Below, piece after piece: positions 31,912-40,781 of a stretch of DNA of 64,000 nucleotides. The DNA is taken from NCBI RefSeq assembly GCF_014635485.1, contig NZ_BMCX01000003.1, positions 1-64,000 on the forward strand, read 5' to 3'. The stretch comes from Corynebacterium pelargi (lineage in GTDB: Bacteria; Actinomycetota; Actinomycetes; Mycobacteriales; Mycobacteriaceae). The notes beneath the pieces were generated by a model. It did not search any database. It saw only the letters and a list, made by a program, of their open reading frames with translations, and had not been told where the DNA came from. The position numbers and the translations under genes are program-made. Position 1 is the first letter of the stretch. Each line of letters opens with the position of its first letter.

Positions 31912-33390
31912 ATGAATGCGGACCGGGCAGTACCAACTGCCACTGCCCAACTCCCCTGGTATAAGCAGCTCAGCAAAGAAAAATGGAAGGCATTCTTTGC
32001 CGCTTGGCTCGGCGTCTTGCTCGATGGCTACGACTTCGTGCTCATCTCCTTTGCACTTCCAGCAATCCGCGATGCCTTCGGCCTCAGCCTCGTGCAATCA
32101 GCAGCGCTTGTCTCTGCTGCCTTCATCTCCCGCTGGCTCGGCGGCCTCGTGCTTGGTGCCATGGCAGACAAGATGGGCCGCAAACCAGCCATGGTGGCCT
32201 CCATCATCCTCTTTGCAGCAGGATCTATCCTCATGGCGTTTTCGCCAGGGTTCTGGCTGCTATTTATCTGCCGCCTCATCATCGGCTTTGCCATGGCCGG
32301 CGAATACTCCTCCTCGGCCACCTACATCATCGAATCCTGGCCCAAGCACATGCGCAACAAGGCCTCGGGCTTTTTACTCTCCGGTTTCGCCTTCGGCGTG
32401 ATTCTGGCAGCACAGGTAGATAAATACCTGGTGGCTTGGGTAGAAAGCTGGCACCCGGGCTGGGGTTGGCGCGCGCTTTTCCTTACCGGCATCGTGCCCA
32501 TCGTGGTGGCCATCTACATGCGCCGTTCCCTGCCCGAGGCCGATGATTGGGAGGAGCGCCAGCAGTCTTCCGACACCAAACACGATATGCTCGCGGTGCT
32601 CTTCGGCGGCTCTCGTCGCGTGCTCAACTTGGTACTCGTGGTGCTCGCCGCGCTGTTTTTGTTGCTGATCTTCTCGCGCCTTGTTGGTGCCGCGGTGATC
32701 GTGCCGCTGAGTGTAATCTGCGCCGGCATCTTCATCTTCTTCGTCTACCAATTCGATCCGAAGCGTTGGGTCATTGGTGTTGCGATCATGGTGACGATCT
32801 TCGCCTCCTTCATGTACACCTGGCCTATCCAAGGACTCCTGCCCACCTACCTCAAAGACGTAGGCATGGATCCCAACACCGTGGCCAACGTGATCACCTT
32901 CGCAGGCTTTGGTAACGCCTTGGGCTATATCATTGCCGGTTTTGCCGGCGACCGTTTTGGCATGCGCCGCTGGTATGCCATCTCCATCATCATTTCCCAA
33001 ACCATCGTCTTCCCGCTGTTTATGCAAAACGGCGAGCTGGTAGCACTCGTGGCGATCTTGCTCTTTGTCAATCAGATGTTTGGCCAGGGCATTTCGGGCC
33101 TTTTGCCCAAGTGGGTGGCCTCCTACTTCCCCATCGAACGTCGCGCCGCTGGCCTGGGCTTTTGCTATAACGTTGGCGCCTTAGGCGGTGCCGTAGGCCC
33201 CGTACTCGGTGCCGCGCTGGCTGGCAGTTCCCTTGGTTTTGGTGGCGCCTTGGCCGTACTTTCCGTGGGCTTCGCTGGCATCGTGGTGCTTTCCATCGGA
33301 CTGAACTTGCCTCGGATGCTGCAAAAGCTTGTCGACGCCTCCGCGGTTCGCCCCGAAGACGGCAATGACGAGATCATCGCGAAAGCATAG
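31912..33390 (+). CDS. nanT: Sialic acid:H+ symporter-like MFS transporter
   Basis: Major facilitator of 492 residues, closest in sequence feel to NanT: LPWYKQL, AAWLGVLLDGYDFVLIS, SAAFISRWLGGLVLGA, AGEYSSSATYIIESWPKHMRNKASGFLLSGF and GWGWRALFL. The MFS signature ADKMGRKPA lies between helices 2 and 3. The central part adds extra hydrophobic helices (LVLVVLAALFLLLIF and following), compatible with the 14-helix layout known for NanT. It should import free N-acetylneuraminate or a derivative. AAAGGA precedes the ATG; it is co-directional with the sialidase and the next gene. Confidence 0.88.
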   Translation: MNADRAVPTATAQLPWYKQLSKEKWKAFFAAWLGVLLDGYDFVLISFALPAIRDAFGLSLVQSAALVSAAFISRWLGGLVLGAMADKMGRKPAMVASIILFAAGSILMAFSPGFWLLFICRLIIGFAMAGEYSSSATYIIESWPKHMRNKASGFLLSGFAFGVILAAQVDKYLVAWVESWHPGWGWRALFLTGIVPIVVAIYMRRSLPEADDWEERQQSSDTKHDMLAVLFGGSRRVLNLVLVVLAALFLLLIFSRLVGAAVIVPLSVICAGIFIFFVYQFDPKRWVIGVAIMVTIFASFMYTWPIQGLLPTYLKDVGMDPNTVANVITFAGFGNALGYIIAGFAGDRFGMRRWYAISIIISQTIVFPLFMQNGELVALVAILLFVNQMFGQGISGLLPKWVASYFPIERRAAGLGFCYNVGALGGAVGPVLGAALAGSSLGFGGALAVLSVGFAGIVVLSIGLNLPRMLQKLVDASAVRPEDGNDEIIAKA

Positions 33391-33403
33391 GAAGTGCACC
33401 AAC

Positions 33404-34285
33404 ATGTCGTACTTTGTTGTAGGAGCATATGCCTCCCAACCACCCGAGCTTGATGCGCAGCGTCGCTACTATGACCTGCTGGCTGAAACCGGTTGGGTGG
33501 ATGGACTCGAGGTGCCGTATCCAGGCCAGATGCACGAGGGTTTCCTCGGCTCCTTGTTAGAGGGACGGTTCCAGCACAGCGTGCTCACCGCAATTCCAGG
33601 CACCATGGTCAATGTGTGGGATGATCCCGATTTCGGGCTTGGATCTCCCACTGCCGCCGGCAGGGCCAAGGCCATGGAGTTTTGTGCCCAGCTTCGCAAT
33701 TCCCTTGAGGCGATGCACCGCGAGCATGGCCATATCTTCGACTGGGTGGCGTTGCATTCTGCGCCGAGCAATCGCTCTACTGCCGAGGATTTCCAGGCAT
33801 CGCTGAAAGAACTGCTCACCTGGGATTGGTGTGGTGCCAAGATCGTGATTGAGCATTGCGATGAGCGATCCGATGAGCATGAAGCAGAAAAGGGCTTTTT
33901 ATTGCTCGAAGAGGAATTAGCCATTGCCCAAGAACTCGGCCTGCATTGCTCTTTGAACTGGGGGCGCTCCGCGGTAGGTTCCCGCGGTGATATCCGGCCT
34001 CAACAGCACGTTAACCAGGCCAAGGCAAGCGGCGTGCTTGCCGGGGTGATCTTTTCTGGGGCCTCCCCGCAGACCACGCAATACGGCCCGGCTTGGATCG
34101 ATGGGCACTTGCCTTTAAGCCTTGATGAGCCCGCCTCGTTGATGACGCCCGAACAGGTAGCGCAGTCATGCGCGCTTGCCGGTGATGTGGATTATCTAGG
34201 CGCTAAATGTTGTGCGCCCAAAGATGCCAGCCTTGAGCAACGCTTGGCCATGATCGAACGCATTTATCGCTGCTGCCAGGCCTAA
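33404..34285 (+). CDS. DUF4862-type protein in the sialic-acid cassette
   Basis: 293 residues, no signal peptide or membrane segment. The pattern (VGAYASQP at the N-terminus, GLEVPYPGQMHEGFL, TAIPGTM, DWVALHSAP, AKIVIEHCDER, HCSLNWGRSA, DVDYLGAKCCAPKD) alternates short hydrophobic strands with charged helices, as in a TIM barrel. It contains conserved-looking Glu/His/Asp clusters (IEHCDE) that could bind metal or sugar. I place it in the DUF4862 family from memory; that assignment should be confirmed. It begins 13 bases after nanT, with AGGAAG as ribosome binding site. A role in handling an imported sialic-acid derivative is inferred from context only. Confidence 0.75.
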   Translation: MSYFVVGAYASQPPELDAQRRYYDLLAETGWVDGLEVPYPGQMHEGFLGSLLEGRFQHSVLTAIPGTMVNVWDDPDFGLGSPTAAGRAKAMEFCAQLRNSLEAMHREHGHIFDWVALHSAPSNRSTAEDFQASLKELLTWDWCGAKIVIEHCDERSDEHEAEKGFLLLEEELAIAQELGLHCSLNWGRSAVGSRGDIRPQQHVNQAKASGVLAGVIFSGASPQTTQYGPAWIDGHLPLSLDEPASLMTPEQVAQSCALAGDVDYLGAKCCAPKDASLEQRLAMIERIYRCCQA

Positions 34286-34294
34286 TACATGGCA

Positions 34295-34328
34295 AATGCC
34301 GTTGCCCTTTGATCGGGGCAACGGCATT
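34295..34328 (+). terminator. Terminator of the sialic-acid cassette
   Basis: A perfect 13-bp stem AATGCCGTTGCCC / GGGCAACGGCATT, followed by AATTTT. It lies between convergent genes and may also stop ptsG transcripts from the other side. Confidence 0.93.
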
Positions 34329-34345
34329 AATTTTGGGCTGTGCGC

Positions 34346-36400
34346 TTAGGCGTCCTTAGCGCGGGTGGTGATGACCACGCTGTCTGCATTGGCGTGGTCG
34401 ACGGCGGTGCCTTCCACATCAGCAAACTTCGGAGTGTTGGTCACCAGCACAGGGGTGATCAGGTTGTAGCCCTGAGACTCAATGAAGTCAGGATCAAAGC
34501 TGATGAGCTTCTCGCCAGCCTTGACGTGCTGCTTCTTGTCTACGTGGACGGTGTAGCCCTCACCATTGAGCTGGACGGTGTCGATACCGACGTGCACCAG
34601 CAGGTCCACACCGGAATCCAGGCGCAGGCCAACTGCGTGACCGGACTTTTGCACGGTGAGTACGGTGGCATCGGCAGGTGCTACGACCTCAGTACCCGAG
34701 GGCACGATGGCGACACCCTTGCCCAGCTTGCCGCCGGCGAAGATGGGATCGGGAACCTCAGACAGCGGCACTGCCTTGCCCTCAAGCGGAGCAGTGATTT
34801 GGGTCAGCGCACCGGGCTCCAGTGCGGTCTTTACAGGCTTGGTGGCGGTAGCAACCCCACCTGCGGCTGCAGCGCCAGCGGCAGCAGGAGCAGCGGTGGT
34901 GGCGGCGTCTTCCTGAGCAGACTCGGATTCAACGGCTGCGGATTCTGCGGCGAGGCGCTCAAGCACCTCAGCCTTTTCTTCCTTGGTGCGGTAATCCATC
35001 ACGAGGACCAAGGCCATGGAGGTGAAGAAGGCAACGCCGATACCGATGAGGTAGCCACCCATTGGCTCCATCGCAGGGAAGGTGAGCAAGGAGGTGAAGA
35101 CGAAGGCCTTTGCCTTGACGTCGAAGAGGCCGATGATGAAACCGCCGATGGCACAGCCGGGAAGCAGTGCTAGGTAGGAGCGGCGGAAACGCAGCAGCAC
35201 ACCGTAGAGCGAAGGCTCAGAGATACCGCCGAGCAGGCCGGCCATCATACCGCCCATGGAAACCTGACGCATGGTGGCGTTGCGCTCCTTGATGGAGAGG
35301 ATGAGCACGCCGGTGACCACACCGAAGCAGGCGAAGTTCCATGCACCCATGGGGCCTTGGATGAAGTCGTAGCCCAGGGTTGCGATGTTTTGGATCATGA
35401 TCACGTTCAGCGGCCAGTGCAGACCCAGTGGCACGAGGAATGGGTACAGCAGCGGTACGACGATCGCCAGGATCAGCGGGCTGAAGTTGTTAATGGCGGA
35501 GAGCATGTTGGAGATGCCAACGCCGGTGTAGATACCGAAGGGGCCGAGCAAGAAGGCCGTCAGCGGGATCATAATCAGCAGCGAGAAGAATGGCACGAAC
35601 ACCATGTGCACGGACTGAGGGATGATCTTCTTAAAGAGCTTTTCTACCCAGTACAGGCCGATCGCGGCGAGCAGCGGTGGGAACACCTGTCCGCCGTAGT
35701 CGTTGAGCACCATGGGCAGGCCGAAGACGGTGACCTTGTACACGTCGGCACCATTGGCGGCCTGGGAGACTACCGTTTCCGGCAGCTCTTTCATGGCGAT
35801 GAACTGGGGAGTCATCAGAGCTGCAGGGATTGCTGCACCGACCCACTCATTAGCGCCGAGCTTACGAGCTGCGGTAGCGCCCACCATGATGGGCAGGAAG
35901 TAGAACACGGAGTTCCACATCGCGTGCATGAACTGGTAGGTCGGCGGCTGCTGTTCTGCACGGAAGTCCTGCCAGCCGAAGGTATCGGCCAGCACGAGCA
36001 TGGTGATGATCAGCGATGCGCCGAGCAGAGCCCAAAGGATTGGGCGGAAGGTATCAGACAGCACCTCGAAGCCGTAGTCGATCCACGAGTACTTGCCGCG
36101 AGCCCCGCCGTATTCCTTCTTGCCGCTCGCGGCCTTCTTGGTTTCACCACCGGTGAGCTTTTGCAGTTCTTGGTAGTAGTTCGCAACAGCACCACCCATA
36201 ACAACCTGCAGGCCGGTGGAGCCTTGGGGGACGACGCCGAGCACGTCGGGGTTGTTGTCGAGGGCGGTTTGGTCAGCCTTGGACTGGTCTGCGAGCTGGA
36301 AACGAAGTCGTGTTGCACAGTGCGTGAGCGACACGATGTTCTCAGCGCCACCGACCTTGTCCAGGATGAACTCTGAAGTCTGCTTCACAGAAGACGCCAT
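34346..36400 (-). CDS. ptsG: PTS glucose permease, EIIBCA
   Basis: Phosphotransferase permease importing and phosphorylating glucose. It is a BCA fusion of 684 residues: EIIB with phospho-Cys in THCATRLRF (C28), a ten-helix EIIC (KYSWIDYGFEVLSDTF through PMGGYLIGIG, with the GISEPSLYG sugar loop), an Ala/Gly-rich linker, and EIIA with LLVHVGIDTVQL (His603). The sequence tracks C. glutamicum PtsG almost block for block (recalled from memory), including the Ala/Gly linker. AAAGG precedes the ATG. Its location between rpsA and coaE is also as in C. glutamicum. Confidence 0.95.
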   Translation of the reverse strand: MASSVKQTSEFILDKVGGAENIVSLTHCATRLRFQLADQSKADQTALDNNPDVLGVVPQGSTGLQVVMGGAVANYYQELQKLTGGETKKAASGKKEYGGARGKYSWIDYGFEVLSDTFRPILWALLGASLIITMLVLADTFGWQDFRAEQQPPTYQFMHAMWNSVFYFLPIMVGATAARKLGANEWVGAAIPAALMTPQFIAMKELPETVVSQAANGADVYKVTVFGLPMVLNDYGGQVFPPLLAAIGLYWVEKLFKKIIPQSVHMVFVPFFSLLIMIPLTAFLLGPFGIYTGVGISNMLSAINNFSPLILAIVVPLLYPFLVPLGLHWPLNVIMIQNIATLGYDFIQGPMGAWNFACFGVVTGVLILSIKERNATMRQVSMGGMMAGLLGGISEPSLYGVLLRFRRSYLALLPGCAIGGFIIGLFDVKAKAFVFTSLLTFPAMEPMGGYLIGIGVAFFTSMALVLVMDYRTKEEKAEVLERLAAESAAVESESAQEDAATTAAPAAAGAAAAGGVATATKPVKTALEPGALTQITAPLEGKAVPLSEVPDPIFAGGKLGKGVAIVPSGTEVVAPADATVLTVQKSGHAVGLRLDSGVDLLVHVGIDTVQLNGEGYTVHVDKKQHVKAGEKLISFDPDFIESQGYNLITPVLVTNTPKFADVEGTAVDHANADSVVITTRAKDA

Positions 36401-36441
36401 GAGTCACCTTTCAAGAGAGGATGGAGGTTCTTCGCCCGAAA

Positions 36442-36515
36442 TGTTGTAACAGTCACATACGGAACTAAAACCGGAAAACAATCACATCATAATGTTCATG
36501 CGGGCAAAAATACAA
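36442..36515 (-). promoter_or_regulatory. ptsG promoter and GlxR-like site
   Basis: On the minus strand TTGTAT (36510-36515), 18 bp, TATGAT (36486-36491). In the predicted leader, TGTGACTGTTACAACA (36442-36457) approximates the cAMP-regulator GlxR consensus TGTGAN6TCACA in its first half. A site downstream of the transcript start would be consistent with repression. The rest of the 283-bp gap to the lipoprotein gene holds that gene's terminator and no open frame. Confidence 0.45.
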
Positions 36516-36634
36516 CACTAAGCCAAACAACTTCCAACCCGAACGCAACGTTTCCCAAGTTTTAAGAGACGGAGCTCACAGCTTACGCCAAGGGCGATCC
36601 TCCCCCACCCAGGATAAGCAGGCTAAAAAGCAGG

Positions 36635-36662
36635 AAAACCCGAGGAATTTTCATTCCCCGGG
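36635..36662 (-). terminator. Terminator of the lipoprotein gene
   Basis: CCCGGGGAAT / ATTCCTCGGG (one mismatch) then TTTT on the minus strand, 22 bases past the stop codon. Confidence 0.85.
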
Positions 36663-36683
36663 TCACACCTCAGCGTGTCGTGC

Positions 36684-37199
36684 TTAGCGCGAGGTGGCTT
36701 GGCGCACGCCGTAGAAATACCAGCCATCCGACATTCGGAAGCACTCAGAGGTGCCGGCTGGCCACTGACCTTGAAGTTGCACACAGTTGCTTGAGGTGCC
36801 GGTGCCATAGGGACCCATGGCCACCCACTCAAAGCCTTGCCCCGCTGGATACGGCGGGTCGGGGAAACGTTCTTCTTGCTGCTGCGGAGCATAGGTAGGT
36901 TCCGGAGCAGACTCCGGCTCTGGGCGGTTTGCCTGATCGCTGACGATTCCGTCCAATTCCCTTTGGAAAGCATCACGGCGAGCACTCAGCGATGCCGCTT
37001 CCTTTTCGGCCTCCTCTTTCCTGCTGCGCTCAGCAGCAGAAGCGCTCTCGAGCTCACGCTCGCGACTTTGCTGGGCTTGGCTTTCCTTTACTTGTGCAAG
37101 CTCAGCCGAAAGGGACGCCGCCTCTTTCTCAGCATCTGTGTTACCGCATCCTGCCAACATCACCGCCGCTAACCCCAGCGCCAGGAATCGCTGATTCAT
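36684..37199 (-). CDS. Small coiled-coil lipoprotein, function unknown
   Basis: 171 residues. A short signal peptide ends in the lipobox LAGC (Cys18), so the mature protein should be lipid-anchored outside the membrane. Residues 22-85 form a charged Ala/Glu/Ser-rich coiled coil in which AEKEAASLSA occurs twice. A Pro/Glu/Gln-rich linker leads to a compact C-terminal domain with two Cys (NCVQLQG and ECFRMSDGWYFYGV), possibly disulfide-bonded. AGAGG sits 5 bases before the ATG. Family not recognised. Confidence 0.85.
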   Translation of the reverse strand: MNQRFLALGLAAVMLAGCGNTDAEKEAASLSAELAQVKESQAQQSRERELESASAAERSRKEEAEKEAASLSARRDAFQRELDGIVSDQANRPEPESAPEPTYAPQQQEERFPDPPYPAGQGFEWVAMGPYGTGTSSNCVQLQGQWPAGTSECFRMSDGWYFYGVRQATSR

Positions 37200-37493
37200 G
37201 TCCACCTCTTGCTCGATCGAGTTCCGCTTCGGTGTTTTAGCCTATCGGTTTGGCCTCGCTACCGTGCAAGCACGCCTGCGCCTACCCCCAAACTCTCCCC
37301 TGAAGCAGACCTTTGCACCAGCCTTCTTGCTCCTTCAGCTCATCACTCCCCCGCGGCAAGCTCAGGCACCAATGGTTTCACAGAAACTACTCAGTTAAGC
37401 AACAGCATCCGGGGAGTATCGCCACATCTGCGGCAGACTATGATGAGCATCCGATAATCATTGTCACTTCTACCAAAGGATGGTCTTTGACTC

Positions 37494-38240
37494 TTGGTTA
37501 AACAATTAGTCCTACCCACGCTGATCTATGCCTCTATCTCGGCACTGGGTTTTGTCATCATCAATGCCATATTCGATGTCGAATACAGCGATCCGGCGAT
37601 GCAGTACCTCGGCATCAGCTTCATGCTTGTATCCGCAGGCTTTGTTGCCTACCTTTTACGCGGGCGCCTCCATCTTCACGGATGGCTGGGCACCACAGCA
37701 CTGCCACGGCACTACCGCTTCACACTCCGGGTACTGATCGTTGCCACGTTGATCCTCTTTTTGGCCGCACCGATTGAGTTTGCGCTCAGGGGTGAGTTCT
37801 CGCCAATCATCTTCGCTTCAGTGGTGCTGAGTCTGCTCATTGGTTTTTCCGAAGAGGGCTTTTTTAGAAAGTTCATCCTGGACCACACCAAGGATTCAGA
37901 TTCACTCAAAACCAAATGCATCTGGCTGATCGGCTCGATGGTGCTCTTCGGTTTCCTCCACATGACGAACGTGCTCAGCGGCATGCCGCTTGGAGCGGCC
38001 TTTGATCAATCGCTCAAGGCGATGCCCATGGGCCTGGTAGCAGGCGCCATTTATCTTCGCACCCGCGCATTTTTGGCTGTGGTGTTGTGGCACGCAAGCA
38101 TCGACTTCACCTTGTTCGCAAACGCCCAGAAGCCATTTTATTTTGGCGGCGTGTGGGGCATCATCATCGATCTTTGCATCATCGCATTGAGCATCTTTGT
38201 TATCTGGGACGCCATTAAGGCGCTGCGCTCGCGAAGCTAA
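37494..38240 (+). CDS. CPBP-family intramembrane metalloprotease
   Basis: Multi-pass membrane protein, 248 residues, of the CAAX-protease/bacteriocin-processing (Abi) family. The catalytic EExxxR is SEEGFFRKF (E120, E121, R125). The second motif FGFLH gives His156, and HASID near residue 201 replaces the HxxxN/B third motif. About seven hydrophobic helices. The only sensible start is TTG at 37494. AAAGGA lies 13 bases upstream and an ATG-initiated ten-codon ORF (37480-37509) overlaps the start, so translation may be coupled. Substrate unknown. Confidence 0.85.
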   Translation: MVKQLVLPTLIYASISALGFVIINAIFDVEYSDPAMQYLGISFMLVSAGFVAYLLRGRLHLHGWLGTTALPRHYRFTLRVLIVATLILFLAAPIEFALRGEFSPIIFASVVLSLLIGFSEEGFFRKFILDHTKDSDSLKTKCIWLIGSMVLFGFLHMTNVLSGMPLGAAFDQSLKAMPMGLVAGAIYLRTRAFLAVVLWHASIDFTLFANAQKPFYFGGVWGIIIDLCIIALSIFVIWDAIKALRSRS

Positions 38241-38270
38241 GCGCCAATCGCACGAGTCGAGAGCACAAAG

Positions 38271-38300
38271 AAAACCCCCAATCCCGAAAGGGATTGGGGG
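38271..38300. terminator. Bidirectional terminator between the CPBP gene and rpsA
   Basis: Perfect 11-bp stem CCCCCAATCCC / GGGATTGGGGG with a GAAA tetraloop; TTTT follows on the minus strand, so it best serves rpsA, and the plus strand continues TCTGTCTT. Confidence 0.93.
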
Positions 38301-38343
38301 TCTGTCTTAGTCTCTGGCTTGGATAACCAAGCGATGAGGCTTT

Positions 38344-39804
38344 TTACTCACCACCAGCGAGCTTCTCGCGCAGTGCGGCGAGCTGCTCGTCGGAAGCAAG
38401 GGAGCCACCTTCAGCTTCGGTAGCGGCGGCCTGAGCCGGCTCGTTGGAAGCAGAGGAGTAGTTGGCTGCCTCGCCGGAAGCTGCTGCCTCGGCTGCGGCT
38501 GCACGGGAACGCTCGATCTGAGCGGTGTGGAGCTGGAAGCGACGCTCGGACTCTGCGTAGCGAGCCTCCCACTCCTGGCGCTGCTCGTCGAAGCCCTCGA
38601 GCCACTCGTTGGTCTCGGGGTCGAAGCCCTCGGGGAAGATGTAGTTGCCCTGCTCGTCGTAGGAGTCGGCCATACCGTACTTCGACGGATCGAACTCTTC
38701 GGTGTAGTCCTCGTCGGCCTGCTTCAGCGACAGGGAGATGCGACGACGCTCAAGGTCGATGTCGATAACCTTGACCATTGCCTCGTCACCGACGTTGACA
38801 ACCTGGTCCGGCACCTCAACGTGGCGCTGAGCCAGCTCGGAGATGTGAACGAGGCCCTCGATGCCTTCTTCAACGCGAACGAAGGCGCCGAAGGGAACGA
38901 GCTTGGTAACCTTGCCGGGCACAATCTGGCCAACGGCGTGGGTACGTGCGAATACGCGCCAAGGATCTTCCTGGGTTGCCTTCAGCGAGAGGGACACGCG
39001 CTCGCGGTCGAGATCAACGTCGAGCACCTCAACGGTGACTTCGTCGCCAACGGTGACAACCTCAGAGGGGTGATCGATGTGCTTCCAGGAGAGCTCGGAT
39101 ACGTGCACGAGGCCGTCCACACCGCCGAGATCGACGAATGCGCCGAAGTTGACGATGGAGGAAACGACACCCTTGCGCACCTGGCCCTTTTGGAGCTGGT
39201 GAAGGAACTCGGAGCGAACCTCGGACTGGGTCTGCTCGAGCCATGCACGGCGGGAAAGCACCACGTTGTTGCGCTGCTTGTCCAGCTCGATGATCTTGGC
39301 TTCGATTTCCTGGCCGATGTAGGGATCCAGGTCGCGAACGCGACGCATCTCAACCAGGGATGCAGGCAGGAAGCCGCGCAGTCCGATGTCGAGAATAAGG
39401 CCGCCCTTGACAACCTCGATGACGGTACCGGTAACCGGCTCGTCCTTTGCCTTGAGATCCTCGATGGTGCCCCAAGCACGCTCGTACTGAGCACGCTTCT
39501 TGGACAGGATCAGACGGCCTTCTTTGTCTTCCTTGGTCAGCACGAGAGCGTCGATCTGGTCGCCGACCTCGACAACCTCATCGGGATCTACGTCGTGCTT
39601 GATGGAAAGCTCGCGGGTGGGGATAACACCCTCGGTCTTGTATCCGATGTCGAGCAGAACCTCGTCGTGGTCAACCTTAACCACGGTGCCTTCGACGATA
39701 TCGCCATCATTGAAGTACTTGATGGTGGCGTCAACGGCTGCGAGGAAATCCTCAGCGGAGCCAATGTCGTTGATGGCTACCTGAGGGACGTTATTGGTGG
39801 GCAT
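38344..39804 (-). CDS. rpsA: 30S ribosomal protein S1
   Basis: Brings mRNA to the 30S subunit. 486 residues with four S1/OB repeats (GDIVEGTVVKVDHDEVLLDIG, EPVTGTVIEVVKGGLILDIG, VRKGVVSSIVNFGAFVDLG and GQIVPGKVTKLVPFGAFVRVE), the four-repeat form usual in actinobacteria. The acidic/Ala-rich C-terminal tail after residue 430 is low-complexity. GGAGCAC lies before the ATG. Confidence 0.97.
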   Translation of the reverse strand: MPTNNVPQVAINDIGSAEDFLAAVDATIKYFNDGDIVEGTVVKVDHDEVLLDIGYKTEGVIPTRELSIKHDVDPDEVVEVGDQIDALVLTKEDKEGRLILSKKRAQYERAWGTIEDLKAKDEPVTGTVIEVVKGGLILDIGLRGFLPASLVEMRRVRDLDPYIGQEIEAKIIELDKQRNNVVLSRRAWLEQTQSEVRSEFLHQLQKGQVRKGVVSSIVNFGAFVDLGGVDGLVHVSELSWKHIDHPSEVVTVGDEVTVEVLDVDLDRERVSLSLKATQEDPWRVFARTHAVGQIVPGKVTKLVPFGAFVRVEEGIEGLVHISELAQRHVEVPDQVVNVGDEAMVKVIDIDLERRRISLSLKQADEDYTEEFDPSKYGMADSYDEQGNYIFPEGFDPETNEWLEGFDEQRQEWEARYAESERRFQLHTAQIERSRAAAAEAAASGEAANYSSASNEPAQAAATEAEGGSLASDEQLAALREKLAGGE

Positions 39805-39936
39805 AAAGTAAGTGCTCCGAAAAGTAAGTAGGAATCGAGTTTGGACAGGAACGCGTCTCTCAAAAACCTATGGCTTACGCTGGGCTTTTGATCTCACTAG
39901 AGATGGATCATTGCCGTCCTACATCGACAATCTCGC

Positions 39937-39966
39937 ACCTTAAGCACAGACACGCCCGAACAACAT
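39937..39966 (-). promoter_or_regulatory. rpsA promoter
   Basis: ATGTTG (39961-39966), 18-bp spacer, TAAGGT (39937-39942) on the minus strand; same -10 as infC. The leader would be about 125 nt. Confidence 0.5.
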
Positions 39967-40031
39967 TAGTGCATTTGCCCAGCTAGATCAAGCGATAGGA
40001 CTTCCCCGTGTCGCCTTGCAACAATATTCAC

Positions 40032-40781
40032 ATGAGCCACACTTCCCCGGATCAAGCACGCCTGGCCAACCAACGCTGGTGGAACTTCGATGCCGAGCAA
40101 TATCACCAAGCCCACCCCGAATATCTTTCGAGCTTTTATTGGTGCCCCGAAATGCTCTCCGAACAACAGGCCCAGCTTTTAGGCGATTGCTCCAATCAGC
40201 GCGTACTGGAAATTGGCTGCGGTTCCGGCCCCTGCGCATCGTGGCTGGCCAGCACCTATCCCTCCGCCACCGTGATCGGCATCGACATCGCCAAAGGCAT
40301 GCTTTCCCGCGGCGAGGGTTTTCACGGCTTGCTTGCCGACGTCCACAGCATTCCCCTGGCCGATCAAAGCATGGACTGTGCGTTCTCGGCTTTTGGAGCC
40401 TTCCCCTTTATCCCGCAGCTCACCCCTGCCCTGCGTGAGGTGGCTAGAGTGCTCAAACCCGGTGCCCGGCTGGTCATTTCAGTCAATCACCCAATGCGCT
40501 GGGTCTTTCCCGATCACCCAGGTACGCAAGGGCTCATCGCCACCCATTCCTATTTTGAGCACTCCTATGTAGAACACGATGCAGATGGCGAGCTTAGCTA
40601 TGCCGAATTCCAGCACACGATGAGTGACTGGATTCGGGCCTTTGACCACAGTGGCTTCCGGCTGCACCGGCTGATCGAACCGGAGTGGCCAGAAGATCTG
40701 CACATCACCTGGGGGCAGTGGTCACCGCTGCGCGGCAAGCTCTTTCCAGGCACCGTGATCTTTTGCGCCACCAAGGATTAG
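40032..40781 (+). CDS. Class I SAM-dependent methyltransferase
   Basis: 249 residues. SAM-binding motif I is VLEIGCGSGPCASWLA, with the acidic residue of motif II in IGIDIAKGML. MDCAFSAFGAFPFI corresponds to motif IV and REVARVLKPGARLVISVNHP to post-motif regions of UbiE/type 11 methyltransferases. Trp- and His-rich; substrate unknown. The ATG at 40032 is preferred to one eight codons upstream. The stop codon overlaps the polA stop by 3 bases (40779-40781 versus 40778-40780), tail to tail. Confidence 0.9.
   Translation: MSHTSPDQARLANQRWWNFDAEQYHQAHPEYLSSFYWCPEMLSEQQAQLLGDCSNQRVLEIGCGSGPCASWLASTYPSATVIGIDIAKGMLSRGEGFHGLLADVHSIPLADQSMDCAFSAFGAFPFIPQLTPALREVARVLKPGARLVISVNHPMRWVFPDHPGTQGLIATHSYFEHSYVEHDADGELSYAEFQHTMSDWIRAFDHSGFRLHRLIEPEWPEDLHITWGQWSPLRGKLFPGTVIFCATKD

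Noticed and set aside
38527..39831. Plus-strand frame of 434 codons opposite rpsA
   Set aside because: Shadow of the biased S1 codons; Val/Leu-rich pseudo-sequence without motifs or ribosome binding site.
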